Notes: generated by a model not told the origin, from the sequence alone. DNA of 43,671 bases from Thiocystis minor (GCF_016653465.1 NZ_NHSQ01000031.1:1-43671), one strand, 5' to 3'; shown: positions 14,291 to 22,953, counted from the first letter of the stretch. Numbers and translations: made by a program.

Positions 14291-14635
14291 TCAGAAGGTC
14301 GCGTTGTTCCAGCCGAACAGATGCCGGGGCGGGGCGGCGAATTCGATGTAGACCCGCTCCGGCGGGATGGCGAGCGAGTCGGCGAGCAGGGTACAGAGGG
14401 CGCGCGAGAACTCAGGCGTGCGCGCTTCGGGTAGATTCAGGCTCTTGAGTTCCAGATAGGCGGCCGGATCGGCGGTGCCGCCGAACAGCAGGTCGCGCCC
14501 GCTCTCCAGGATCACCATCACATAGGACTCGGGCTTGCCGAGCAATTCGGCGACCGTGCGCGAGGCGCGGGCCATCAGGGCGGGGCGAGACGCCGGGTCG
14601 ATCTCGACGTTGGTCAGCAGGCGCAGCGTGGGCAT
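14291..14635 (-). CDS. MIF/phenylpyruvate tautomerase family protein
   Basis: A 114-residue protein with Pro2 directly after Met, the catalytic N-terminal base of the tautomerase superfamily. The MIF-like pattern continues with ISTNVEI-type start (here LRLLTNVEI), LLGKPESYVMV at about 32-42 and RVYIEFAAPPRHLFGWNNATF at the C-terminus. The sequence ends in the same W-x-N-x-T-F as MIF. It probably catalyses keto-enol tautomerisation; the physiological substrate is unknown. Confidence 0.9.
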   Translation of the reverse strand: MPTLRLLTNVEIDPASRPALMARASRTVAELLGKPESYVMVILESGRDLLFGGTADPAAYLELKSLNLPEARTPEFSRALCTLLADSLAIPPERVYIEFAAPPRHLFGWNNATF

Positions 14636-14692
14636 GGGAGGGCTCTCATCGGTTGACAGTCGGCCTCATTCTCGTCCGTCGTGCAGAGATGC

Positions 14693-14779
14693 TCAAGCGG
14701 CGGGTTTCGCCCGGTCGAAGCAGGCCGGGTAGCGCGCGGGCAGATCGAGCGCAGGCGGGTCTGGGTTCAATTCGGTCAT
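14693..14779 (-). CDS. possible 28-residue small protein
   Basis: ATG 14779 opens a short frame starting MTELNPDPPALDLPARYPA and containing one Cys. It sits between the DUF2939 gene and the tautomerase in the same direction. There is no clear RBS and I know no family, so it may be chance. It is listed because the stretch reads like a Pro-rich protein N-terminus and could be the head of a lost gene. Confidence 0.2.
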   Translation of the reverse strand: MTELNPDPPALDLPARYPACFDRAKPAA

Positions 14780-14803
14780 GGTCTAATGGCTTTCTGCGAG
14801 ACG

Positions 14804-15352
14804 TCAGGCGGGATCGTCAATGGGCAGCACGAGATTCACAAGCCGCCATGACAACCCGTCACGCTGTAACACGAACCGCGTTTCCTGGCCTTCGTCGTCG
14901 GGCACCCAGACGGAGAACTGACTGAGCGAGTCATAGGAATAGCGCGCGTTCTGCAATAAATCCTCCTCCTTGGGCGGTGGCCCGGTGTCCGCTGTCACGG
15001 TTTGCTTGACGATAGATTCGGACGGTCGATCGCCTTCCATGACGTGCGCCAATCCCGCCGGGGTCACGAAGGCATCGACGATGCCATCGACCATCGTGGT
15101 CGCCAAACCCGCCGCCAGTGCGCCCAGGGGATTGTCCTTCAGTTCTCCGGCCGTGTTGTTCAGCAGGCGCGCGTTGAGCTGAGCCTTCAGATTCTGCCGC
15201 AAGGTCGGAAAATCGACCTTGGCCGAAAGCCGGTCCGCGTCCTTCTCGACAATGCCGGTCTTGATCTCGGCAATCGCGAGATACGGGCCTGCCGCCACGT
15301 AGCCAAGCAGGGCGATCATGGCAACGCCGAAGATCCAGGCGAATATCTTCAT
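14804..15352 (-). CDS. DUF2939 domain protein
   Basis: A 182-residue protein with an N-terminal membrane or signal helix (about 5-21), then the DUF2939 pattern: GPYLAIAEIKTGIVEKDADRL, VDFPTLRQNLK, and a long helical segment around the NPLGALAAG region. It ends in a beta-rich part (FSVWVPDDEGQETRFVLQRDGLSWRLVNLVLP). The family is found in many proteobacteria and its function is unknown; the domain is expected outside the cytoplasmic membrane. The start overlaps the stop of the exonuclease gene (ATGA, 15352-15349). Confidence 0.85.
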   Translation of the reverse strand: MKIFAWIFGVAMIALLGYVAAGPYLAIAEIKTGIVEKDADRLSAKVDFPTLRQNLKAQLNARLLNNTAGELKDNPLGALAAGLATTMVDGIVDAFVTPAGLAHVMEGDRPSESIVKQTVTADTGPPPKEEDLLQNARYSYDSLSQFSVWVPDDEGQETRFVLQRDGLSWRLVNLVLPIDDPA

Positions 15353-16050
15353 CGGTTTCTCCTGTCGTGTCTCGTGGTGTCTGGGGGTTCGGCAAGCGGC
15401 GGGCGATCCGTCCTCTCCAGGCTGCCGTCGGGCACCGCAAACCGTGCCACACAGCTTTGCAGTGCGCCCTTGGACGCTTTCTGGACCCGCCCCAGCAACG
15501 CATGCGTCACCGACTTCAGCGCAAAGCGACGCATCAACTCGCGCTCCAGATAGAGCGTCAGATGCGTGGCCATCTCGGCATCGGCCAGCGCGCGGTGAGC
15601 ACGCGCCGCGTTGGGCAATCCAGCCATGGCGACCAAGCTTCCCAGCTTGTAGCTCGGCGCCTGTGGCAAGACCCGCCGGGCGACCAGCATCGAACAGACG
15701 AATGCCTGAGCGCGCGTGCGTCCAATTCTCGCCAGTTCCGCATCCCAGAACTTGCTGTCAAAAGCCGCATTGTGAGCGACCAGAGGCACCGTGCCGACAA
15801 AGTCCGCTACCTCGGCCATGACCTGCTGGGCCGGGGGCGCCTGGCGCACCATGGCAGTGCTGATGCCGGTCAGTTGGGTGATGAAGGCGGGCACGCGCAC
15901 CCCGGCGTTCATCAGGCTCTGGTAGCGGTCAATGATCTGTCCGTCGCGCACCAGGACGGCGGCAATCTCGGTGGCGCGATCCCCGCGATTGGGCGAGAGG
16001 CCGGTCGTCTCGAAGTCGATGACGGCGATGGTGTCCACTTGGTTCCTCAT
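15349..16050 (-). CDS. DnaQ-like DEDDh 3'-5' exonuclease
   Basis: A 233-residue protein of the DnaQ/epsilon superfamily. Motif ExoI is VIDFETTGL at about 10-18, ExoII is HNAAFDSKF near 93-101, and ExoIII is HRALADAEM near 153-161 with the His typical of DEDDh enzymes. Only the exonuclease domain is present; it lacks the UvrC-like or polymerase extensions of relatives and has a Pro/Arg-rich tail. Standalone members trim 3' ends in repair or RNA turnover, so the exact job is open. It is first in a small operon with the DUF2939 gene. Confidence 0.9.
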   Translation of the reverse strand: MRNQVDTIAVIDFETTGLSPNRGDRATEIAAVLVRDGQIIDRYQSLMNAGVRVPAFITQLTGISTAMVRQAPPAQQVMAEVADFVGTVPLVAHNAAFDSKFWDAELARIGRTRAQAFVCSMLVARRVLPQAPSYKLGSLVAMAGLPNAARAHRALADAEMATHLTLYLERELMRRFALKSVTHALLGRVQKASKGALQSCVARFAVPDGSLERTDRPPLAEPPDTTRHDRRNR

Positions 16051-16126
16051 GCGTCATCTCGGTCGGTGGGCCGATGCGTGCTGAAGGGTTGCGGTGCTGC
16101 GCTGCGCTGTGCTCGCATCTGCCTTA

Positions 16127-16147
16127 TGTGTGCGTTATAGTCGCACC
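16127..16147 (+). promoter_or_regulatory. dyad upstream of the ribbon-helix-helix gene
   Basis: GTGCG (16130-16134), seven bases TTATAGT, CGCAC (16142-16146). The centre resembles a -10 box, and the site lies 38 bp before ATG 16184. It could be an operator for the ribbon-helix-helix protein. It resembles the eight 20-bp dyads described elsewhere but has three extra central bases. Confidence 0.35.
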
Positions 16148-16183
16148 ATAGATGCCGTATTGCCAACAGGGAGACTGACACCC

Positions 16184-16357
16184 ATGACTGGCGTCAAAAC
16201 GGAGAGCGTCACCTTCCGCATCCTGCCCGAGATTAAGGCCGCCCTGCGCGAACAGGCCGAGCGGGAACATCGTAGCCTTGCCAATATGTTGGAGGTGATG
16301 ATTCGGGATTGGTGTCAGCAGCGTTCGCGAGGGCAGCGTCATTCAGATTGGCCGTAG
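16184..16357 (+). CDS. small ribbon-helix-helix (Arc/CopG-type) protein
   Basis: A 57-residue protein. ESVTFRILPEIKAALREQAEREHRSLANMLEVMIRDW fits the RHH fold: a beta strand, then helix A, the S-L-A turn and helix B. Such proteins are DNA-binding antitoxins or repressors. No toxin follows directly; the next gene, 77 bp away, is the TerD-nuclease fusion, which it may regulate (inference). ATG 16184 is preceded by AGGGAG at 11-bp spacing. The upstream dyad at 16127-16147 is a candidate operator. Confidence 0.8.
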   Translation: MTGVKTESVTFRILPEIKAALREQAEREHRSLANMLEVMIRDWCQQRSRGQRHSDWP

Positions 16358-16433
16358 CACCTGGGCAATCCACCACCGCGGTCAGAATTGAACATTCTGG
16401 CTGCGCAAGGGAGACCCATTTCAGGAGGAATCC

Positions 16434-17765
16434 ATGTCGCTCGTACTCTCCAAAGGTGCCAATGCGCCAATCGCCAGGCTTGCGGTACTGATCGGCATTG
16501 GCTGGGAGGCTTCCGACGCTTGGGAGATCGACGCCAGCGCCTTTCTCGTCGGTGCCAACGGCAGGGTACGGGGCGATCACGACTTCATCTTCTACAACCA
16601 GACCAAAACGCCGTGCGGTAGCCTACAACTCGACAGTAACCCGCCCACGGATCAACGTCACTTCCAAGCGATGCTGGAGAATGTCCCAGAGGACGTCGCG
16701 AAGATCATCTTCATCATCACGATCGGGTCTGACGTCGACGCCAACGGTTGTCCGCACTGCGGCATGTTGGGCGGCATCTATATCCGTGTTGCGACGACAG
16801 GCGATGGGAAAGGCGACGACAAGGAAGGTGATGATGAGTTGCTGCGCTTTGATCCGTCGGACATTGGCCGCGAACGCGCATTGATGCTCGGTGAACTTTA
16901 CCGCTATCAGGGCAACTGGAAGTTTCGCGCGATCGGTCAGGGCTACAATGGTGGCCTTGATGCGCTGGCGACTGAGTTGGGCGTCGACGTCCAGCAAGAC
17001 GACAGCAGCGCTGATGACGATGACTACGCCGCCGATCCCACCGCCATCTCATCAGCTACGCCAGCGAATAAACCTGTCGTTGCGCTCAAACGCCGCCGGA
17101 CCTCTCGCGAGATCTGGGAAGATCGCTTGGTCGCCTTCCATCGTGCGCTATGTAACTTCTTGCCACAGATCGAAGCGGCGGTCGTGAATCAGAGCAACGA
17201 AAGCAACACCCGAATGATCCTCGACCGGATGTTGCTGGATGTCTTCGGCTATTCGATGGAGGAAGTGAAAGCTGAGCAAAAAGTGCAAGGACGCAAGGCC
17301 GACTACGTCCTGGCGCTCGGCGATCAAAACGTCATCATCGGCGAAGTCAAACGCGCTGGGCTGCCGCTGCGTGATAAGCACATTTTTCAAGCCACCTCCT
17401 ATGGTGCCTATTCCGGCATCCGCTGGGCATTGTTGACAAACCTCTCGACCTGGCAGCTCTACCACATCAGCGCTCAAGATGTCGTCGAGGCTAAACTGGT
17501 CTTCTCGGTCGACTTGCTGCCGTCGCTCAGTCAGGAGGACTGCGAACGCTTGATGCTGATCTCGCGCTACGGAATGTTCCGTAAAGGCTTGCTGGAGAAG
17601 CACTGGAACTCAGTCAACGCCTTGACGCGAGAGAGCCTGATCCGGGCAATTCTCACAGAAGACGTCGTCACCCGTATTCGGCGCGTGATCCGCCGCGACA
17701 CGGGATGCAATTTCAGCGACGACCAGATTCAACAGGCCCTTGATGATCTGTTGATCCACGCATGA
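16434..17765 (+). CDS. TerD domain fused to HsdR-N-like PD-(D/E)xK nuclease domain
   Basis: A 443-residue two-domain protein. Residues 1-186 are a TerD domain: MSLVLSKGAN start, DASAFLVG, FIFYNQ, IIFIITI, LMLGELYRYQGNWKFRAIGQGY. Compared with typical TerD some acidic calcium-binding loops are altered, and CPHCG (106-110) is inserted. An acidic linker (187-205, DDSSADDDD) leads to a type I restriction HsdR-N-like domain (about 225-360) with D290 in GRKADYVL and E304-V-K306, a PD-(D/E)xK nuclease signature. TerD normally acts in tellurite and phage resistance complexes; fusion to a nuclease is unusual. A strong AGGAGG precedes ATG 16434. The next gene is a restriction-type helicase, so this could supply its nuclease or sensor part (inference). 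The frame is intact. Confidence 0.82.
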   Translation: MSLVLSKGANAPIARLAVLIGIGWEASDAWEIDASAFLVGANGRVRGDHDFIFYNQTKTPCGSLQLDSNPPTDQRHFQAMLENVPEDVAKIIFIITIGSDVDANGCPHCGMLGGIYIRVATTGDGKGDDKEGDDELLRFDPSDIGRERALMLGELYRYQGNWKFRAIGQGYNGGLDALATELGVDVQQDDSSADDDDYAADPTAISSATPANKPVVALKRRRTSREIWEDRLVAFHRALCNFLPQIEAAVVNQSNESNTRMILDRMLLDVFGYSMEEVKAEQKVQGRKADYVLALGDQNVIIGEVKRAGLPLRDKHIFQATSYGAYSGIRWALLTNLSTWQLYHISAQDVVEAKLVFSVDLLPSLSQEDCERLMLISRYGMFRKGLLEKHWNSVNALTRESLIRAILTEDVVTRIRRVIRRDTGCNFSDDQIQQALDDLLIHA

Positions 17766-17794
17766 CATAACGCGGCGGGCACAACACACGCATC

Positions 17795-20700
17795 ATGACC
17801 GTCACCATCGAAAACCCGATCATCAACTCGCCATTCGAGGAGCCAGCCCGGCACTTCCACTTCAACGACGACGGCATCACCAATACCATCGTCCCCGGTC
17901 GCCGCAAGAGCGTCTATTTCGTCCCGATCCCCAAGCCGAAGACCAAAGGCAAGACGCTTGCGCTCGACCTCGGCGTCGAGACCAAGACCGAAGAAAACAA
18001 ACTCATCAACGACATCCGCACGCGCGTCGCCGTCTGGCGTGCCGGTGGCTATCTCGGTGTCACCACGATGACCCGCCGCCTGCTCGACGACTGGCGCCGT
18101 CCCGACCGCGAGCGCCGGCTGTTCTTCTGTCAGATCGAGGCGCTTGAAACGCTGATCTATCTGACCGAAGTGGCGCACAGCAAAGACGCCAACCAGGGCA
18201 CGCACCTTCTCGGCCGCCTGGAAGCCGCCAACCGAACCGCGACTCCCTCCGCTCGCCCGTACCTCAGCCGCCTCGCCGCCAAGATGACCACCGGCAGCGG
18301 TAAGACCGTCGTTATGGCGATGCTCATCGCCTGGCAGACGCTCAATAAGCAGGCTAATTCTACTTTGTTACCTTCAAAAAATCTTTAAGTGTTTAAATTT
18401 TATGATAATAAACAAAAATACACATAAACAATAGGGTTCTAGTGGCGCGTTGAGCGCCTATAATCACCCATAAACCGCCAACATCTATCTTCAATAGGGG
18501 CATAGTAAATGAAGATTTATTGCGCCTAATAAAAAATAACTTAAAATTCATTAATTTATGCGACAGTCAAAGTTAACAAAGTAGAACTAACAAACAGGAT
18601 AAGCGTTTCACCGACGCCTTCCTCATCGTCGCCCCCGGCATCACCATCAAAGACCGCCTGCGCACGCTCCTACCCAGCGATCCGGGCAACTACTACCAGG
18701 CACTCGATCTGGTGCCGGCCACCTATCGCGACGCCCTCGGCAGCGCACGTATCGTCATCACCAACTATCACGCCTTCATGCTGCGCGAAGGCGGCGACGC
18801 CGCCGGTCTGACCAAGAAGATTCTGACAGCGCATCGGGCAAGCAGTCCCTTCCGCGAAACGCCCGGCCAGATGGCCCAGAAGCTCGGCGTCAAGGCCGTC
18901 TTCGACCTCTCCGCCACGCCCTTCTTTCTCTCTGGGTCGGGTTACCCAGAAGGCCAGCTCTTCCCCTGGGTCGTCTCCGACTTCTCGCTGATCGACGCCA
19001 TCGAAAGCGGCATCGTCAAAGTGCCGTGCGTGCCGGTCGACGACAACACCGACAACCCCGACGCGCCGCTCTATCGCCGCCTCTGGCAGGCGATCGGCAA
19101 GGAACTGCCGAAAGGCCGTCGCGCGAAGAAGAACGAAGCGCCACAAGATCCGCAACTCTCCAAGGCTCTCCAAGGTGCCCTGCATCACCTCTACAGCGAC
19201 TACGCGAAGGCTTATACCCTCTACGCGCAGCAAGCCGCCGCCGGTTGGGATGTGATGCCGCCGGTCTTCATCGTCGTCTGTAGCAACACTCAGGTTTCAA
19301 AGCTCGTCTTTGACTGGATCGCGGGCTACGAAAAGCCACTCGCCAACGGCCAGCGTGTCATCGTCCCCGGTAACCTGCCGATTTTCAGCAACGTCGACGG
19401 TAACGGACCGGACGCCACTTGGTCGCGCCGCCCGAGTACGCTCCTCATCGACAGCCAGCAACTCGAATCCGGCGAGGCCCTGTCCGACGACTTCAAGCTC
19501 GCTGCCGCCGCCGAGATCGAGGAATTCTAAGGCTGAGATCCGCGAGCGGTTTCCTGGCCGCGAGGTCGACAAGCTCAGCCACGAAGACATCCTGCGCGAG
19601 GTGATGAACACCGTCGGCAAGCAAGGCAAGCTCGGCGAGCACATCAAATGCGTCGTCTCCGTGTCCATGCTTACCGAAGGCTGGGACGCCAACTCTGTCA
19701 CCCACATCCTCGGCGTGCGCGCCTTCGGCACCCAACTCCTCTGCGAGCAAGTCATCGGCCGCGGACTGCGCCGCATGAGCTATGAGTCCGAGCCGCGGAC
19801 GGTCGACATTGACGGCGAGACCGTCACCTTCGACGCCTTCCCGGTCGAATACGCGGAGGTCTACGGCGTCCCCTTCGAGTTCCTGCCGACCGCCGGCGGT
19901 ACAGACCCCAAGCCGCCGAAAGACACCAAGCTCGTCCACACCGTCGACGAGCGGACCCGCGCCCGGATCACGTTTCCGCGCCTGCTCGGCTATCGCTATG
20001 AGATCGGCGCCGAGCAACTCGCCGCCCGTTTTACCGCGAGCAGCGGCTTGACGATCAACACCGCAACGCTGCCAACCATCGTCGAGAACGCTCCGATCAT
20101 CGGCGCCTCGAACATTCAGCACCTCGACGACCTCAAAAGCCCGCCGCGAGAATGAAGTCGTCTTCTTGCTTGCCAAGCTGGTTCTCGAAACCTATTTCCG
20201 CCAGGAGCCGACCGAGCATGCCGTCGGCGGCCCGGTTCAGAATGACGTCAAGCGTTGGCTGTTCCCCCAGGTTCTCGACATCGCCCGGCGCTGGCTCAAC
20301 ACCTGCGTCGACTGCCAAGACAACGCCTTCCCGCAACTCCTGCTCTTGACCGAACTCGCCCACAGCGCCGCCGAGCGCATCTATCAGGCGATCGTTCGCG
20401 CCGACGGCCAGAACGGCGCCGCGCCGACACTCAAGCCGATTCTCCAGCCCTACAACACCCTCGGCGACACCGACGGCATCGGCTATCGCACCGTCAAACC
20501 GACCTATCCCGCCAGCGCCAAAAGCCCGATCTCGCATGTCGTTTCGGATAGCGGTTGGGAGACGACCGTTGCCAAGGCACTTGAGCAGATGGACGAGGTG
20601 AAGGCTTACGTCAAAAACATCGCGCGCTTCGACTTCCTGATCCCCTATACCATCGCCGGCAAAGGACGTTCTTATCTCCCCGACTTCATCGCCCGCCTCG

Positions 20701-20966
20701 ACGACGGGCACGGCGCGAATGACCTGTTGAATCTTTTGGTCGAAGTCTCTGGCCAGCAACTCGACGACAAAGACGCGAAGGTGGCGACCACCCAAAGCCT
20801 CTGGGTGCCAGCAGTCAACAACGATGGGCGATACGGGCGTTGGGGGTTCGTCGAGATCACCGACCCGCACGACACGATGAAGGCGATCAGAGCGGTGTTA
20901 AGCGCGCGGGGACAGGTCGCCGCCACGCCACTCAACGAACTCCGGTTAGAGCACCCGGCATGGTGA
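17795..20966 (+). pseudogene. SF2 restriction helicase (BPTD_3080 / type III Res-like), heavily broken
   Basis: Joined across its lesions this is a 978-residue protein: FFCQIEALETLIYLTEV, Walker A TTGSGKTVV, motif Ia AFLIVAPG, ITNYHAF, motif III DLSATPF, LTEGWDANSVTHILG and motif VI QVIGRGLRR, with a C-terminal SYLPDFIARLDDG nuclease-like region. Four defects are visible. (1) A 229-bp MITE at 18358-18586 with duplicated CTAA. (2) Motif II (DExH) is absent: FRETPGQMAQ runs straight into KLGVKAVFDLSATPF at about 18890, pointing to an in-frame deletion of some tens of codons. (3) An extra T at 19528 gives TAA. (4) An extra C in 20140-20142. Removing these restores EEFKAEIRERF and SRRENEVVFLL. 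It was probably a restriction or defence ATPase. Confidence 0.88.
18358..18586 (+). mobile_element. 229-bp MITE, copy 1, with CTAA target duplication
   Basis: AT-rich, non-coding, with terminal inverted repeats TTCTACTTTGTTA at both ends and CTAA duplicated on both sides (18354-18357 and 18587-18590). Deleting the element and one CTAA restores the helicase frame exactly (NKQANKQDKRF). It is identical over its full length to the copy at 28698-28926 in opposite orientation. Confidence 0.93.
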
Positions 20967-21426
20967 CGACCAACCGTCCGACCGCGCTCTATCTGGATGT
21001 CTGCACCCTCTGCCGCCCGTTCGACGACCAGAATCAGTCGCGCATCCGCCGCGAGGCCGAGAGTTACTACCGTATTCTCCAGGCAATGCAGAACGGCCGC
21101 TATGCTTTGGTGTGCTCGCCGGTGCATCTGGCGGAGATCGCGGCGATCACCGATCCTCTGGAACGTAACGAAGTAAAGGCGATCCTCGTCCAGCAGGGTA
21201 TGCCCTGCGCGAGTGGCGATCTGACGCCATTACGTCAGCGCGCCGAGGCGTTGGCCGCTCAAAGCATGGGCGCCGCCGATGCCGCGCACGTCGCCTTTGC
21301 CGAGGCCAACGCCACGTACTTCATCACCTGCGACGACCGCTTGTGAAGCAGTGCGCGCGTCTGGGTGTCAACCTTCAGGCACTGACGCCCACGGCTTTCT
21401 GCGAACAGGAGCAACTGACGACATGA
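20960..21426 (+). pseudogene. PIN domain ribonuclease-like protein, frameshifted near its C-terminus
   Basis: ATG 20960 overlaps the helicase stop (20964-20966). The product begins VTTNRPTALYLDVCTLCRPFDD, with the first PIN Asp in YLDVCTL, carries conserved Glu in LAEIAAI and ends with AADAAHVAFAEAN and ITCDDRL, the remaining acidic residues. The frame then hits TGA (21344-21346). One added base would continue as VKQCARLGVNLQALTPTAF, the normal PIN tail, to a stop at 21424-21426 that overlaps the next ATG. The truncated 128-residue product keeps all catalytic Asp but lacks the last strand and helix, so activity is doubtful. PIN proteins are usually toxin ribonucleases. Confidence 0.82.
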
Positions 21427-21638
21427 CGGCTACACCCTTGACGAACAATCACGACGACAACGCCCTCGTGGAAAAGGCGGTCACGATCTTGGTGCGCGAG
21501 CTGGGCTCCGTCGATGCGGGCCGCTTTCTGGCGATGCCGCCGCGTCAACGCATGGAGTCTGTCAAGCGCCATCAGGCGTGGCAGCAGGGGTTGAATCAAA
21601 CGCGGTTCTTCGACGACGTGTTTGGTGACCAACGATGA
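21423..21638 (+). CDS. small protein, probable PIN partner
   Basis: A 71-residue protein with helical, charged composition: ALVEKAVTILVRELGSVDAGRFL, then RQRMESVKRHQAWQQGLNQTRFFDDVF. I do not know a named family for certain. Its position, ATGA-overlapped with the restored PIN frame upstream and the DUF2283 frame downstream, suggests an antitoxin for the PIN protein. Intact while both neighbours are frameshifted. Confidence 0.65.
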   Translation: MTATPLTNNHDDNALVEKAVTILVRELGSVDAGRFLAMPPRQRMESVKRHQAWQQGLNQTRFFDDVFGDQR

Positions 21639-21846
21639 TACTGGAGGTCGATCCGGTCGCGGACGCGGCCTATTTCGAGATTTCCCCGGATGTGGAGGTG
21701 GCGACACCAAGGAAATCGAACCCGACATCAATGCTGACGACGCCGCCGACGGGCGTCTCGTCGGGATTGAAGTGCTCTCCGTCAGTACGCGCGCTAGGTT
21801 GCCGAGTGTGGATAAGGTTGTACTGACCGCCAGGATTTCTGACTGA
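21635..21846 (+). pseudogene. DUF2283 family protein, frameshifted
   Basis: The first 24 residues, ILEVDPVADAAYFEISPDVE, and the later part, KEIEPDINADDAADGRLVGIEVL, are the two halves of a DUF2283 protein but lie in different frames. Loss of one G near 21703-21706 (GTGGCGACACC, expected GTGGCGGACACC) explains the break. DUF2283 genes often accompany toxin-antitoxin cassettes. ATG 21635 overlaps the previous stop. Confidence 0.8.
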
Positions 21847-21871
21847 CCGCTTTCGCAAGGAGCCAACAAGA

Positions 21872-22324
21872 ATGAGCATAATCTGCAAGAAATGCGGCTA
21901 TGAACGTCTGCCCACCGACGACGCGCCCGAGTGGCAATGTCCCTCTTGCGGCGTCGCTTACGTCAAGATCCGAATGGACGCACCTCCTCCAAAGCCGCTG
22001 ATCGCCAATCGGGACGACCGAGTATCAAGTCGGCCCATGGTCGAACAATCGGAGCCTTCAAGGGCGCGACCACGCGAGCCTTCACTGGCTGCTCAGCCAC
22101 AAGAAGATATACAGCATCAAGATCGCTCGTCGGCCTGGCTGAAAAATACCCCGGACACCGATCCGCTGGTCATCATCACTGACGTCCGCATCCCGTTTTG
22201 GTCACTGGTCTGGCTGCTCGTCAAACTGGCGTTCGCCGCGATACCCGCCGCCATCCTGGTCGCGCTGATCTGGTTCTTGATCGCCAGCTTCATTGCGGCC
22301 CCTCCGGCCAGACCACCCACTTGA
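21872..22324 (+). CDS. zinc-ribbon membrane protein
   Basis: A 150-residue protein. The N-terminus is a rubredoxin-like zinc ribbon with two CxxC knuckles (CKKCGYERLP at 5-14 and CPSCGVAYVK at 23-32). A disordered charged linker follows, then one strongly hydrophobic helix (about 109-140, FWSLVWLLVKLAFAAIPAAI onward). AAGGAG lies ten bases upstream. Similar short zinc-ribbon/membrane proteins are common in gammaproteobacteria without a known role. Its 3' end overlaps a small convergent gene by 35 bp. Confidence 0.8.
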   Translation: MSIICKKCGYERLPTDDAPEWQCPSCGVAYVKIRMDAPPPKPLIANRDDRVSSRPMVEQSEPSRARPREPSLAAQPQEDIQHQDRSSAWLKNTPDTDPLVIITDVRIPFWSLVWLLVKLAFAAIPAAILVALIWFLIASFIAAPPARPPT

Positions 22325-22457
22325 ACGCGATCGACCATGCTTGCGACATCGGTTCGGATCGCTGGGGCGCTGGCGTGACCTGCGTGAGTACGAGCGCCCC
22401 AAACACACCGACTGCGAGCAGTGGTGTCAGAAAGCCGGTGCTCGTGCGTTGTGCCAT
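22290..22457 (-). CDS. small single-helix membrane protein
   Basis: A 55-residue protein MAQRTSTGFLTPLLAVGVFG with one membrane helix (about 8-28) and a short Trp-rich tail (AFKWVVWPEG). GGAGGTGGCG directly before ATG 22457 is a good RBS. No family is recognised. Its end overlaps the zinc-ribbon gene on the other strand, and it is in line with the lipoprotein gene upstream. Confidence 0.5.
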   Translation of the reverse strand: MAQRTSTGFLTPLLAVGVFGALVLTQVTPAPQRSEPMSQAWSIAFKWVVWPEGPQ

Positions 22458-22500
22458 CGCCACCTCCAGGTTGTGAGATTCCCGTTGAAACGGCAAGCCA

Positions 22501-22740
22501 TTAGTACCCGACGTTTCTGCGCGTCGTGGTCGTCGTTGTGGTCGTCGGGCGCACGGGTACCGCGATCACCGTGTCAACGGTGGTCGTTTTTGCATCCGTG
22601 GGAGAAACCAGCAGGGTATCCGCGCCGGTCCGCCCGGTCTGCCCGGTGACCCCTTGAGCCCCGGCGGGTCCTTGAGGACCCGTGCAGGCGCCCAATCCAA
22701 ACGCCATCGCAACGGCGGTGCAGATAATCGAAGTTTTCAT
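22501..22740 (-). CDS. small lipoprotein with collagen-like Gly-X-Y segment
   Basis: A 79-residue protein with a lipoprotein signal (AMAFGLGAC, lipobox Cys at residue 19). Six Gly-X-Y triplets follow almost at once (GPQGPAGAQGVTGQTGRTGA, about 21-40). A Thr-rich tail (TTTTTTTT at 66-73) ends in RRNVGY. AGGAGAC before ATG 22740 is a clear RBS. Collagen-like tracts are rare in proteobacteria and form trimers or surface fibres elsewhere. Two copies of the 20-bp dyad lie 194-284 bp upstream. Confidence 0.75.
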   Translation of the reverse strand: MKTSIICTAVAMAFGLGACTGPQGPAGAQGVTGQTGRTGADTLLVSPTDAKTTTVDTVIAVPVRPTTTTTTTTRRNVGY

Positions 22741-22933
22741 GATGTTGTCTCCTGGGGTAACAGAAAAAGTCGTTGGCGGCGTTCCTGGTCAGCATGGCTG
22801 AACGGGTGACGACCGCCGCAGGGTCGATCCGAAGTCGGCTCGCTCGTTGATCTCCTGGCCGGGTTCGGATGGCAGGGAGTGGTGCGACGCTTCATCCTGA
22901 TGTTGCCCACCATAGGCTGGCGGGCCAGCGCCG

Positions 22934-22953
22934 TCAGTACGTTAGCGAACATA
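22934..22953 (+). promoter_or_regulatory. 20-bp dyad site 1
   Basis: TCAGTACGTTAGCGAACATA. It matches the shared pattern TCTGTACGCTAGCGAACGGA at 16 of 20 positions and is upstream of the collagen-like lipoprotein gene. Confidence 0.6.

Noticed and set aside
16127-16147. ninth member of the 20-bp dyad family
   Set aside because: The half-sites match, but three extra central bases change the spacing, so I kept it as a separate possible operator.
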